From: Paraburkholderia kirstenboschensis
Lineage (GTDB): Bacteria; Pseudomonadota; Gammaproteobacteria; Burkholderiales; Burkholderiaceae
Assembly (NCBI RefSeq): GCF_904848585.1
Contig: NZ_CAJHCR010000029.1
Span: 1-55,390 of the forward strand
DNA: 55,390 nt
Direction of reading: 5' to 3'
Each line of letters opens with the position of its first letter. The first letter of the stretch is position 1. The notes beneath the pieces are model-generated. The model worked only from the letters and a program-made list of their open reading frames with translations, ran no database searches and was not told the DNA's origin. This document shows, piece by piece, positions 43,256 to 52,364 of this stretch. The translations under genes were made by a program, and so were the position numbers.

Positions 43256-44632
43256 ATGGCCGATGTCGTTGAATCTATGAAAGCCTGTGCGGTCAACCCG
43301 CTAAAGCTGAGCCAGCCGCTGGGCGCGAGCCTCGCGTTCCTGGGGCTCGATGCCTGCATGCCCGTGATGCACGGCTCGCAGGGCTGCACGTCGTTCGGCC
43401 TCGTGCTGCTGGTGCGCCACTTCAGGGAGGCGATCCCGCTGCAGACGACGGCCATGGACGAAGTCAGCGCGGTGGTCGGCGGCTACGAGAACATAGAGGC
43501 CGCGCTGCTCAACATCCGCGAGCGCGCTGCGCCAAAGGTCATCGCGATCTGTTCAACAGGCCTCACCGAGACCGAGGGCGACGACGTGGACGGCTATCTC
43601 GTTACCGTGCGCAAACGCAAGCCCGAACTCAAGGACACTGAGATCGTCTATGTGTCGACCCCCGACTATGTCGGCGCATTCGAAGACGGCTACCGGCATG
43701 CGATTACCGGCATCGTCACCGCGCTGGTCAAGGCGTTGCCAACGGTGGCCAATCAGGTGACGCTGCTGCCCGGCAGCCATCTGTCGCCTGGCGACATCGA
43801 CGAACTTCGCGAGATCATCGAAGCGTTCGGCTTTGATGTCATTGTGCTGCCCGACATTTCCGGCTCGCTCGACGGCCATATCGCGCCGGACTGGCGCGGC
43901 ACCACACTGGGCGGTACCACGCTCGCGGAGATCCGAGCCGCGGGTGCATCGGCATTTACGATAGGTGTGGGCGAGCAGACGCGCGACGGTGCCGAGGCAT
44001 TGCATGCTATCGCCGGCACACCATTCGAAGTGTTCGGGCGGCTCACCGGACTCGAACCCAACGACCGTCTGTTGCACTTGCTTGCGCAGCGCTCAGGACG
44101 ACCCGTTCCCGCGAAATACCGGCGTCAGCGCAGCCAATTGCTCGATGCGATGCTAGACGCCCATTTCTACACCGGAGGCATCAGGGTCGCAATTGGCGCA
44201 GAGCCCGATTTGCTGTTCTCGGTCGGCAGCATGCTGCACGAGATGGGCGCGCAGTTGCGCTGCTGCATCAGCACGACCCGATCGCCCGCGCACGCGTTGC
44301 TGCCCGCTGATCAGGTCGTGATCGGCGATCTCGAAGACATGGAGCGCGCCGCGGCGGACTGCGACCTGCTGATCACCCATTCGCACGGCAGGCAGATGGC
44401 GGAGCACCTGCAAAAGCCTCTCTTCCGGATCGGCATTCCGGTCTTCGACCGCGTTGGAAACGCACATCGACGCTACGTCGGCTACCGTGGCACGATGAAC
44501 CTGATCTTTGAGATCACGAACCTGATGATCGAGCAGATTCCGCATCATGATCCGGGCGACTGGCCGTTGCCGCAGGCCGCTATCGATCTGGCCGCGCGCG
44601 GTCCGACGCGAAAAGCGAACATCCCTGCCTGA
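43256..44632 (+). CDS. nifN: NifN, FeMo-co scaffold subunit
   Basis: The 458-residue NifK-like half of the NifEN scaffold. Landmarks are CAVNPLKLSQPLGASLAFLG, MHGSQGCTSFGLVLLVRHFR, AICSTGLTETEGDDVDGYLV and HRRYVGYRGTMNLIFEITNL. It starts MADVVESMK. It is co-transcribed with nifE and followed at 22 bases by nifX. No anomalies seen. Confidence 0.97.
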   Translation: MADVVESMKACAVNPLKLSQPLGASLAFLGLDACMPVMHGSQGCTSFGLVLLVRHFREAIPLQTTAMDEVSAVVGGYENIEAALLNIRERAAPKVIAICSTGLTETEGDDVDGYLVTVRKRKPELKDTEIVYVSTPDYVGAFEDGYRHAITGIVTALVKALPTVANQVTLLPGSHLSPGDIDELREIIEAFGFDVIVLPDISGSLDGHIAPDWRGTTLGGTTLAEIRAAGASAFTIGVGEQTRDGAEALHAIAGTPFEVFGRLTGLEPNDRLLHLLAQRSGRPVPAKYRRQRSQLLDAMLDAHFYTGGIRVAIGAEPDLLFSVGSMLHEMGAQLRCCISTTRSPAHALLPADQVVIGDLEDMERAAADCDLLITHSHGRQMAEHLQKPLFRIGIPVFDRVGNAHRRYVGYRGTMNLIFEITNLMIEQIPHHDPGDWPLPQAAIDLAARGPTRKANIPA

Positions 44633-44654
44633 CACACCTAAAGGAGCACACAGT

Positions 44655-45068
44655 ATGAAAATCGCGTTCGCTACCCAGGGCAGGCAGTTCGTCGATGCGC
44701 ATTTTGGCTGGGCAAGGGGCATCGTCACCTACAACGTCAAACCGGACGGCTACCAGTTCGTCGAGGTGTTCGACTTTGGTGGCAAGCTGGAGGAGGACGG
44801 CGACGAGGACAAGCTCGCGCCCAAGCTCGAAGCCGTCAAGGATTGCGCGATCCTGTACGTGGCCGCAATCGGCGGCTCGGCCGCGGCGCGAGTGGTTGCG
44901 CTGAAAATTCACCCGATCAAGGTGCTGCGGCCCGAGTCCATCGAGGAGATTCTCGGCAAGTTGCAACAGGTGCTGAAGGGCACGCCGCCGCCGTGGCTGC
45001 GCAAGGCGCTGGCGAAAGATGGCGAACGAGTATACGACTTTGAAGACGATGAGGTATCCCATGACTGA
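44655..45068 (+). CDS. nifX: NifX, FeMo-co precursor carrier
   Basis: A 137-residue protein that binds NifB-co and VK-cluster and shuttles them to NifEN. It has a NifX/NafY-type fold with KIAFATQGRQFVDAHFGWAR near the start and SAAARVVALKIHPIKVLRPE, then an acidic tail. AAGGAG precedes the ATG. It overlaps the next gene by eight bases. Confidence 0.96.
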   Translation: MKIAFATQGRQFVDAHFGWARGIVTYNVKPDGYQFVEVFDFGGKLEEDGDEDKLAPKLEAVKDCAILYVAAIGGSAAARVVALKIHPIKVLRPESIEEILGKLQQVLKGTPPPWLRKALAKDGERVYDFEDDEVSHD

Positions 45069-45546
45069 ATCATCCGCAATTCCGTCCGAGGCCAGCGACG
45101 AAATGTTGCTGCGCGCACCGTTCGTGCAGCACCTCGTAAGGCAACTGCGCGCGCAGGATGCCCACGGCGTGTGGGACGGAAAGACCGACCTGCAACTGCT
45201 CAAGCCGTACATCCACACGCCCGAGGAACGCCGCGCGGTTCCGATCGTGGGCGACCCCGACCCCGAAACGCTGTGGCGGCTCGAGCTGTTCTATAGCGCG
45301 ACTGCGGTGGCGATCGAGCGTGAGACCGGCCAAATGGTTTCGCCGATGATGAAGATGAGCAACGAGGGCTTCGGCCGCATGGTGTTGCTCGCGGGGCGGC
45401 TCGTTGTCGTCAACAAGCAGTTGCGCGACGTACACCGGTTCGGCTTCCCTTCGCTGGAGAAGCTCGCCGAGGCTGGCGCAAAGCTTCTCGGCGAAGCGGT
45501 CGAGCTGATCCGGACGTACCCCGCCGTCGCACAGTACAGTGCCTGA
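45061..45546 (+). CDS. NifX-associated protein (DUF269)
   Basis: A 161-residue member of the NifX-associated nitrogen fixation family: QHLVRQLRAQDAHGVWDGKT, GDPDPETLWRLELFYSATAV and MVSPMMKMSNEGFGRMVLLA. The exact role is unknown, but it almost always follows nifX. The ATG lies inside the end of nifX with GAGG upstream, so translation is coupled. Confidence 0.94.
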   Translation: MTESSAIPSEASDEMLLRAPFVQHLVRQLRAQDAHGVWDGKTDLQLLKPYIHTPEERRAVPIVGDPDPETLWRLELFYSATAVAIERETGQMVSPMMKMSNEGFGRMVLLAGRLVVVNKQLRDVHRFGFPSLEKLAEAGAKLLGEAVELIRTYPAVAQYSA

Positions 45547-45569
45547 ATGAATTGTGAGGGGGAGAGACG

Positions 45570-45770
45570 ATGAGCACCGATGCCGATGAACTCAAGGCGC
45601 ACCTGAAGAAACTCAACGCGCAAGCGACCCAGGCGAAGTTGGACCTGCACGACCTCTCAGAGGAACTCCCGACTAACTGGGAGAACATTCTCGCTGTCGC
45701 CCAGCGCTGCCATGACGCCCACGCCGCGCTGATGGCAGCCCGCAAGCGTGCCGCTGCAGCAGAGGCCTGA
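45570..45770 (+). CDS. CCE_0567-type small nif metalloprotein
   Basis: A 66-residue helical protein (MSTDADELKAHLKKLNAQAT, then LDLHDLSEELPTNWENI and LAVAQRCHDAHAALMAARK). It matches the small two-helix family found after the NifX-associated gene in most diazotrophs. GAGGGGGAG precedes the ATG. Confidence 0.9.
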   Translation: MSTDADELKAHLKKLNAQATQAKLDLHDLSEELPTNWENILAVAQRCHDAHAALMAARKRAAAAEA

Positions 45771-45795
45771 GCCAGTGAAGCCACGGAGCCACACC

Positions 45796-46122
45796 ATGAG
45801 CGATACCTTCAGCGTTACGCTGCCGAGCGGCGCCACCTGGACGCCGACCTTCGTCACCAGGCTCGACGAAGAAAAATGCATTGGTTGCGGACGCTGTTTC
45901 CGTGTCTGTCCGCGTGGCGTGCTGCAACTCGTCGGGCTTGACGAGGACGGCGCGTACATCGCACTGGACGGCGACGACCAAGACGGAGACGACGAGTACG
46001 AGAAGAAGGTGATGACTATCGCGCATCGGGAACTGTGCGTCGGCTGCAGCGCGTGCGCGAAGATTTGCCCGAAAAAGTGCTACACGCACGCGGCGGCCTT
46101 TCTCCGAGAGATGACGCGATGA
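45796..46122 (+). CDS. fdxB: Nif-specific ferredoxin III (FdxB)
   Basis: A 108-residue ferredoxin with two [4Fe-4S] motifs, CIGCGRCFRVCPRGV and CVGCSACAKICPKKCY, separated by an acidic insert (DGDDQDGDDEYEKK) typical of nif-specific ferredoxin III. The ATG at 45796 begins MSDTFSVTLPSGATWTP. It overlaps nifQ by four bases. Confidence 0.95.
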   Translation: MSDTFSVTLPSGATWTPTFVTRLDEEKCIGCGRCFRVCPRGVLQLVGLDEDGAYIALDGDDQDGDDEYEKKVMTIAHRELCVGCSACAKICPKKCYTHAAAFLREMTR

Positions 46123-46679
46123 ACGCCTATACAACCCTGATGGCGTGCGCGGTGGATGCGGGCGATCCCACCGTGCTGGCACTGGCCGGCGTGCTGGCAA
46201 GCGGGTTCGAGCACCACGGCGTCGATGTGCTACCGATGCGCGGACTGGACACCGATCAGACGCGCGCGATGCTCGCGCGCTGGTTCCCGGGTGCCGAGCC
46301 GGCGCTCGGTCTTAGGTGTGCGTTGTCGCCCGCCACGATGCCGCGCGATGACGAACTCGAAGATCTGGTGGCCTTGCTTAATCACTATGCCAATCCGCGC
46401 GCCGGCCCCGCAGACGAGGCGAACTGCGTCGCCCATGCCTTGGCCTGTGCGAGCCTTGGACAAAACCACCTTTGGCAAGACCTGCTTCTGCCATCGCGGC
46501 GCGAGCTGTCAGCGTTGATTGGCCACTGGTTTCCGCGGCTGGCCGCGATGAATACGCGTGACATGAAGTGGAAGAAGTTCTTCTACAAGCAACTGTGCGA
46601 GCGCGAGGACCTGTTCCGCTGCAAGGCGCCGAGTTGTGGCGTCTGTTCGGACCATGCGCTTTGCTTTGGAGCGGAGTAG
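46119..46679 (+). CDS. nifQ: NifQ, molybdenum donor for FeMo-co
   Basis: The 186-residue NifQ, which carries a Mo-Fe-S cluster that supplies Mo to NifEN. The conserved ending MKWKKFFYKQLCEREDLFRC is followed by KAPSCGVCSDHALCFG, giving the Cx4Cx2Cx5C ligands. LWQDLLLPSRRELSALIGHW is also typical. The start overlaps fdxB (ATGA-type). Confidence 0.95.
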   Translation: MNAYTTLMACAVDAGDPTVLALAGVLASGFEHHGVDVLPMRGLDTDQTRAMLARWFPGAEPALGLRCALSPATMPRDDELEDLVALLNHYANPRAGPADEANCVAHALACASLGQNHLWQDLLLPSRRELSALIGHWFPRLAAMNTRDMKWKKFFYKQLCEREDLFRCKAPSCGVCSDHALCFGAE

Positions 46680-46797
46680 GCAACAATGCCCGGCTCGGGC
46701 CCCCGTTGAGCAGGTGCGTCGCCGGTCCGCTTCGCCAAGCTTCTTCGGTGGATTTACAGTGAGAAGGCGCGGGACTCGCGTACGGAAGCTCATCGTT

Positions 46798-47481
46798 ATG
46801 TATCCAGGCATTCAACCGAGAAAATCAAACCACAAACCTTACAGATCTATGGATTCGGTCCGACCTGCTGCGTCCCCGGGGCCCCGCCCTCGCTGTACAC
46901 CGTGCACCCGGGCTTGCCGCCTGACGCTGCAATGGCCCGTTGCGGAGTCGCAGCAGCAAGGGCCGCGCGCCCGGGCATTGCCGCCCGCCTGCGTGCCCGC
47001 GCTGCCACAACCGCCGCACCCGTTACTCGCGATCTGCGACGAAGCGCGGTGGCGCGATCTGGCGCTGTACCATTTGCAGGGCCTCAGGCTTATGCCGCTG
47101 GTTGCACGCGTCGGTCACGGCTTCGATTGTATCGCGTCGCGGGTGGCCGACTTCGTGGTCGAGCCTTGGGGCGGGCCGCTGTATTGCGGCGAGCGGCATG
47201 CGCATCTGCAGGCGGACTCCGGGCCGCCGTTGCTGCTTGACGAAGAGGGCCGCGAACCTTGGCTGGTTCAACCTTGGCACGCGTTCAACGACATCGGTTT
47301 CCCGCCCGCGCTGCGCGCCGACTTCCGGGGCGGGGCGGACTCGCTGTCCGAGCGTCGGCTGGCGCCGCACGCTCGTCATGCCGGCCGGACCCGCTACACG
47401 TACGACACGGTGCGTAGCTCGTTTCTTGGGCCGGCAGCGGGCGAACGCCTCGCGGGCCATGCCACGAGGCGCTCGCCATGA
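46798..47481 (+). CDS. Truncated-haemoglobin-like ORF, degenerate
   Basis: Open for 227 codons. The part from about residue 80 resembles a truncated haemoglobin linked to nif genes: SRVADFVVEPWGGPLYCGER, LLLDEEGREPWLVQPWHAFN and DIGFPPALRADF. However, the expected proximal histidine motif (RxRH) reads PPLLLDE, and the first 80 residues are Pro/Arg-rich and unlike any globin. It may no longer bind haem. Its stop overlaps the next start by four bases, suggesting that the frame is still translated. The start is uncertain (46636, 46798 or 46849). Confidence 0.5.
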   Translation: MYPGIQPRKSNHKPYRSMDSVRPAASPGPRPRCTPCTRACRLTLQWPVAESQQQGPRARALPPACVPALPQPPHPLLAICDEARWRDLALYHLQGLRLMPLVARVGHGFDCIASRVADFVVEPWGGPLYCGERHAHLQADSGPPLLLDEEGREPWLVQPWHAFNDIGFPPALRADFRGGADSLSERRLAPHARHAGRTRYTYDTVRSSFLGPAAGERLAGHATRRSP

Positions 47482-48038
47482 AACCCATGCGGCCTGCCGT
47501 TGCCGTGAAGATGCGATCCGAAGCCCAGCCCGTCATGAATCAGAACCGCGGCACATGCCTTCCCGACAGCAGTGCTAGCCTGTCGCTCGAACGCGCACGG
47601 GCACATGTCGCGAGCCTGCAGCACGAATTGTCCGCGGTTGAGCAGGCGCTGCTCGATGGCCGCGCATTGACGCGTGCATTGAGCGGGCGTCGATGGGTTT
47701 ATGTAGGAGGGCGGCCAAGCATCAACGCCGTGCTGCGTGCGCTGGTGGACGCGGCCGGAGGCGAGTTCGCTCATCACACCGGAACTATCGACGACGATGG
47801 CCGTGCCGAAGGCTTCGAGGCTTTGCTGCCAGGCGCCTACCGGGTGCTGTGCCCATTGGATCTGATCGACCCGGACTCGCTGGTCGCGCTGCGGCGGTTG
47901 TGCGCGCGTCACCGCACGCCGTGGTCCGCCTTGCGTTCGTCAAGCGTGACGAGCTTCATTGCGGGTGTGTTGCGGGCTCGGTCTGCCCAGGCACGCGGAG
48001 TGGTCGCAGCGTCGCGTTTCTGCCTGAGGCATGGCTGA
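47478..48038 (+). CDS. DUF2325 protein at the end of the nif operon
   Basis: A 186-residue protein. A helical amino half (ERARAHVASLQHELSAVEQA) is followed by a DUF2325 domain: RRWVYVGGRPSINAVLRALV, GEFAHHTGTIDDD, LCPLDLIDPDSLVALRRLC and SSSVTSFIAGVLRA. DUF2325 genes occur at the ends of nif operons; the function is unknown. The coupled start at 47478 is given; internal ATGs at 47511 and 47535 are alternatives. Confidence 0.8.
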   Translation: MKPMRPAVAVKMRSEAQPVMNQNRGTCLPDSSASLSLERARAHVASLQHELSAVEQALLDGRALTRALSGRRWVYVGGRPSINAVLRALVDAAGGEFAHHTGTIDDDGRAEGFEALLPGAYRVLCPLDLIDPDSLVALRRLCARHRTPWSALRSSSVTSFIAGVLRARSAQARGVVAASRFCLRHG

Positions 48039-48271
48039 CGTCGTCATGACTTTGCATGTCGCGAGATGTGGGCGCAAAAGTTGCCTTTGACGTGGTCTTT
48101 CGGTCTTTCCACAAGAGAGCCTGCCATGTCGGATTCCGCATAACGCTACGGTCTTTTCCTCAACGTTGAGGACCCCGACGGCGACGCGCGCGATGCGCTG
48201 ACGCAAACGGTGCGTAACGCGCCGACCGCCCGAACGTTCGGCTACCACGAGGTGTGACTCGCCGGGCATAA
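48039..48271. other. Unassigned debris behind the nif operon
   Basis: A plus-strand piece (48126-48257) reads MSDSA, stop, then RYGLFLNVEDPDGDARDALT. It looks like a decayed gene that I cannot name. No terminator is obvious. Confidence 0.35.
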
Positions 48272-48868
48272 CTACAGGTCGTACGCGAACAGCAGCGCGC
48301 TAGCGCTGCTGTTCGCGCCCACATCGCGACTCGTTTCCGTTGCCATATCGGGCTGCGGAGATATTGTCGGCGCATGGAGTTTGAAGTGACCACACCCGGA
48401 GGAGTCCAGGTGACCGCCCGGGATCAACGCGAACGGTTCGTGCATCCGCGCACGCGACTCACTTCGGGCTCGCGAATGCAAGCGCACGCTCGCACGCGGC
48501 GTCCAGTCGCTGATTGCCGAACTTCTCGCGCATAGAACGATGCCCTGCGCGCCACGCAGGTTCACCAGCACCGTGTCGTTGAACATCGCGACAACCAGCG
48601 CGGGACAGGATAGCCCGATCTCCTTGGCACGAGCCAGGCACCACTGCCGGTCGTGTTCGAGCCACGCCTGCGCCGCCGGCGGCTGGTGGTCACGCACCGT
48701 GTGGCGCTCGCCTGCCTTGCGCAGTCGCGGATGGGTTGCGATGAGTTCGTGCTGATGGAACAGTTGTACAACCGTATCGGTCGATCTGAGCCAGAGGCTC
48801 TCGCCAACCAGCGTGAACGGCACGGAGTACAGCGCCTTCCTGTAGACGACGTGTCCGTCCGTATGCAC
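48272..48868 (-). pseudogene. istA: IS21-family istA 3' fragment
   Basis: It reads VVYRKALYSVPFTLVGESLW, then DTVVQLFHQHELIATHPRLR and MFNDTVLVNLRGAQGIVLCA, the carboxyl region of IstA transposases. After that the frame drifts. The catalytic core is missing, and the fragment points away from the istB beside it. Confidence 0.8.
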
Positions 48869-48899
48869 CTTGACTTTGCTCCAACAGCCAGCACCGGCG

Positions 48900-49480
48900 C
48901 AACGTCAGGCAAGCCGAATTCGACTGGTCCTTCAACCCGAAACTTCCGCGTCAGGCGTGTCTGGAGTTGTGAACGCTGACGTTCGTTTCGGCCGGCGAGA
49001 ACGCGCTTCTCATCGGCAAACCGGGTACTGGCAAATCGCACATCGCGAAGGCCGTCGCCAACAAGGCCGTTCTGCAAGGCTACAAGGGCCAGTATCTGTA
49101 GACAGACGACTTCTTTGCGCGTTTCAGTTTCAGGCAGCCCGGCCAGCAGGAGAAACGTCTGCGCAACATTCTCGACTGCGATCTACTGATTCTGGACGAC
49201 CTGTTTCTGTCACGATCGATTCCGGATGCCGCTGGTGCGCTACTGCAAACCCTCGTTCATCAACGATACAAACCACGCCGCAGCGCCATGGTCACGTCCA
49301 ACCGCATCGTGCAGGACTGGGGCGCGTATCTCGGCGACAACACCATGAGTAGCACCATTCCGGTCGACTCATGCACCACTGGCACTCGCTCGAATTCGAC
49401 GGCCGCAGTTACCGCCTGAAGGAAGCTGCCGAAACCCTTTGCGCGCAAAACCAAAGCCAGCTAAAAAACAACCTTGTCCT
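48900..49480 (+). pseudogene. istB: IS21-family istB, disrupted
   Basis: It reads EFDWSFNPKLPRQACLEL, stop, then GENALLIGKPGTGKSHIAKA (Walker A), a TAG after GQYL, then LLILDDLFLSRSIPDAAGAL and VTSNRIVQDWGAYLGDNTMS, all IstB signatures. Internal stops inactivate it. A copy of GGAGTTTGAAGTGACC lies behind it (near 49530), and the same word occurs near 48374, probably parts of element ends. Confidence 0.8.
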
Positions 49481-49589
49481 GCTGGCTGATGGAGCAATTT
49501 GCGCCACCACAAGTGCGGGAGTTTGAAGTGACCGTCCGGGTTGATAACACATTGTGTTTTCCCACTCATTCGTACCGGCCGTAGCAGCA

Positions 49590-50378
49590 TCAAGACATCA
49601 GGCGTCGACGTAACAGCGCCACTGACAGGAAGAACGGCAACACCGTGCAAATGCAGAGAGCGCCAATATGCAGGGCAACAGAGCTCACCGGGCGTCCGAG
49701 CATCGGGGGACGGATAAGGTCGACGGAATGTGCCAGCGGTAAGAAGCGCGCTAGGTCACAAAAAACGGCAGGTAGCTTACTGATCGGGAAGATCACGCCG
49801 CTCAGGAGTACCATGGGCGTAAGAACGAGCGTTTGATAGAACACGAAGTAATCGTGACTGGGTGCAAGCGCCGCGAGGATCATCGCCAGACTCGCGAAGG
49901 CGAGGCCAGTCAGGGCGATGGCAGGCGTTGCGTAGAGAATGGATGACCACGCTGCATAACCCAGCACGGTGGCTACCACCATGACGGCAATGCCGGCAAA
50001 AAAGGCCCTGGTGGCGGCCCATGCCAGTTCACCGAGAACGATATCGCCGAGCGTGAGCTGTGTACAGAGGATCGCTTCCCACATGCGCTGAACATGCATG
50101 CGAGAGAAAGCCGCGTAAATCGTTTCGAAGGTCGCGGAGGTCATTGCGCTCGTCGCGACCATACCCGCCGCGAGAAACGCGATATAAGATGCGCCATCGA
50201 CCCGACCTACCATTATCCCGAAACCAAAGCCGAGACCGAACAAATAAATCATAGGATCGGCAAGGTTACCGAGAATCGAAGCAAACGCGACTTTTTTCCA
50301 TGCCAGATAGTTGTGGCGCCACACTGCAACCCAGTTCCACAAATTCGTGGGCAGGGCCGCTGTATAAAACTCTCTCAT
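49590..50378 (-). CDS. nodJ: NodJ, Nod factor exporter membrane subunit
   Basis: The 262-residue ABC-2 type permease that with NodI exports Nod factors. It has six hydrophobic segments; landmarks are WVAVWRHNYLAWKKVAFASI, GNLADPMIYLFGLGFGFGIM and LSGVIFPISKLPAVFCDLAR. The start follows nodI by three bases. The length is normal for NodJ, and it is the last gene of the nodC-nodI-nodJ unit. Confidence 0.96.
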   Translation of the reverse strand: MREFYTAALPTNLWNWVAVWRHNYLAWKKVAFASILGNLADPMIYLFGLGFGFGIMVGRVDGASYIAFLAAGMVATSAMTSATFETIYAAFSRMHVQRMWEAILCTQLTLGDIVLGELAWAATRAFFAGIAVMVVATVLGYAAWSSILYATPAIALTGLAFASLAMILAALAPSHDYFVFYQTLVLTPMVLLSGVIFPISKLPAVFCDLARFLPLAHSVDLIRPPMLGRPVSSVALHIGALCICTVLPFFLSVALLRRRLMS

Positions 50379-50381
50379 CGT

Positions 50382-51296
50382 TCACTCCTTCATCCCGCGC
50401 CCGGTTAACTGCAAAAAGACATCCTCGAGATTTGCTGGTCGCTGTAAAAGGCGCAGCCCCGTTCGCCCGCGCAACTGCATGCACACCCGTTCCGGATCGG
50501 ACACATAGCAGAAGAGGGTCTCACCACTGACCTCGATACGCTGCGCGTGCGGCGCAATCAACGTGCGCAGCTCATGCGGATTGCCGCCGTGGATCTCGAC
50601 CACGTGGCTCCCGATCTGTTCTGCGATCAGCCTGCGAGGCCCGCCTTCGGCGATCTTTCGACCCTCCTCCAGCACACACAGTCGGTCGCACAACCGTTCG
50701 GCCTCTTCCATGAAATGGGTGGTCAAGAGGATCGTGGTGCCGCGCGCCAGCAGGGAACGCAGCCGTTCCCAGATCAGGTGGCGAGCATGCGGGTCGAGAC
50801 CCGTTGTGGGCTCGTCCATGACCAACAACTGTGGATCGTTGATCAGCGCGCGAGCCAGCATCAGCCGCCGCTTCATGCCGCCGGATAACTCGGTGACGCG
50901 CGCGTTGACCTTGCTTTCGAGGCGGGCGAATTCGAGCAGCGATGGCACGACCGCTTCAATTTCACGTGTGCTCATGCCAAAGTAGCGGCCAAACACCAGA
51001 AGGTTCTCGCGCACGGTGAACCCCGGCTCGAGGTTGTCGAATTGCGGCACTACGCCAATGCGCATACGTGCCGAGCGAGCGCGAGCCGGCACTGGCTCCC
51101 CGAGCACGATGATCTTGCCTGCGTCGGGCGGCGCCATGCCGAGAACCATACGCACCGTCGTGCTCTTGCCCGCGCCATTTGGCCCTAACAGGCCGAAGCA
51201 CTCTCCAGGCGCAACGCTGAACGACAATCCGTCGACTACGATCTTGTTGCCATATGACTTCCTTACGCTAGCGAAGCTGATTGCTGCTTTGGACAT
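50382..51296 (-). CDS. nodI: NodI, Nod factor exporter ATPase
   Basis: A 304-residue ABC ATPase. Walker A is GLLGPNGAGKSTTVRMVLG, the Q-loop lies in VVPQFDNLEPGFTVRENLLV, the signature is TELSGGMKRRL and Walker B is LLVMDEPTTGLD, with THFMEEAERLCDR following. The carboxyl part is typical NodI. It lies about 270 bases plus a 0.8-kb inserted element downstream of nodC, where these genes are normally adjacent. Confidence 0.96.
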   Translation of the reverse strand: MSKAAISFASVRKSYGNKIVVDGLSFSVAPGECFGLLGPNGAGKSTTVRMVLGMAPPDAGKIIVLGEPVPARARSARMRIGVVPQFDNLEPGFTVRENLLVFGRYFGMSTREIEAVVPSLLEFARLESKVNARVTELSGGMKRRLMLARALINDPQLLVMDEPTTGLDPHARHLIWERLRSLLARGTTILLTTHFMEEAERLCDRLCVLEEGRKIAEGGPRRLIAEQIGSHVVEIHGGNPHELRTLIAPHAQRIEVSGETLFCYVSDPERVCMQLRGRTGLRLLQRPANLEDVFLQLTGRGMKE

Positions 51297-51570
51297 GGGG
51301 ATAAGAAGGAAAATTACGCGTTCGTCTTGGAGAAAAAGAAGCCGTTCTGCCGCCGCGGCCCGATTGAAAACGCCCTGGCCGATAGAAGATCCTTGCCTGC
51401 CATGCGGACGAGTTACTCACAATGGAGTACTAGGATTCCGGTGAATGCACACGCGTTGGGAAGGCGCCAATTGAGCCATTGCATGAGACGATCGCACTCA
51501 AGCGGACCACTGCCGATGGTGGGCGGTTCTGGGTTGGCGCAAGGGTCGAGGTCCTATATGTACGATTAAC
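51297..51570. other. Original nodC-nodI spacer
   Basis: About 270 bases without a recognisable gene between nodI and the inserted element. Removing the element would leave this as the nodC-nodI gap. It is longer than usual for these genes. Confidence 0.4.
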
Positions 51571-51666
51571 TAGTGTCATGAGTTAGAAATTCGTTGAATT
51601 GTCCAGATCGCTGTTTGGCGTTTCATAACTATCCTTGTCCAACGAGGACGCGATAACGGAGACATT

Positions 51667-51894
51667 TCAGTGGTTCCCTCCAAAGCACGCATCTGCGGCC
51701 TCAGCCGGCGACAGGCCGCAGTGGAAGTAGCCTCGGAGACGTTTTATGATCGTCGCATCAGGGTGAAACGGCGGCCGCACAAGATTCGCTGCGACGGCTG
51801 CATCGTACCAGGCACACGTCCACACCTCCAGCTCCCGAGCGTGTTCGAGCGTTAGCGGTTCCGACTGATCAGGCATTTTTTGAACTCCACTCAT
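51667..51894 (-). CDS. Passenger ORF of the inserted element (75 residues)
   Basis: It starts MSGVQKMPDQSEPLTLEHAR and contains ELEVWTCAWYDAAVAANLVR and GYFHCGLSPAEAADACFGGN. It is probably a soluble helical protein. I do not recognise the family. It lies between the element's inverted repeats and reads in the same direction as nodCIJ, so it would be transcribed from the nod box. Confidence 0.5.
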   Translation of the reverse strand: MSGVQKMPDQSEPLTLEHARELEVWTCAWYDAAVAANLVRPPFHPDATIIKRLRGYFHCGLSPAEAADACFGGNH

Positions 51895-51950
51895 TCCTGG
51901 ACTTGCCAGGTGTTAGATCAACCCGCAGATGCCTCAATCGGGCTGCACTC

Positions 51951-52187
51951 CTAGGAAACACTCATCGCCGGACGCTTGGGCTCAGGCGGGAACACGCACC
52001 AAGTGCCGTCGTGATGGCGGAAGAAGAAAATTGCAAACGAACCTGCAGGTCTCGATGCCTCGACGCAGATATACCCTCTCGCACTCGAGCTTGTCCGACT
52101 GAATCGGGTTATGCGAACCGGCATCGCCGGCGTTGGCGCGAACCATTTTTCGACCAGCGTACGCAAAGACTTCTCCGCCTTTTCCAT
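51951..52187 (-). CDS. Passenger ORF of the inserted element (78 residues)
   Basis: It starts MEKAEKSLRTLVEKWFAPTP and continues ARGYICVEASRPAGSFAIFF and FRHHDGTWCVFPPEPKRPAM. An upstream in-frame ATG at 52334 would lengthen it. The end FRHHDGTWCVFPP resembles small proteins carried on other mobile elements, but I cannot name a family. Confidence 0.5.
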   Translation of the reverse strand: MEKAEKSLRTLVEKWFAPTPAMPVRITRFSRTSSSARGYICVEASRPAGSFAIFFFRHHDGTWCVFPPEPKRPAMSVS

Positions 52188-52364
52188 GGGTCTCCCCCTC
52201 AAACTCGAGCCCGGTGCAGCTGACGTGGCTTGCTGCGATCGCCATCGCGCAGCTTGCGCCACCAGAAATTCGATCACTTCGCGCGATCCGCAGGGGACTA
52301 TCTTGACGACGTGCCGATGGACAACATGACGCATACCTTGTATGCGAATTTCTAACTCAGGACA

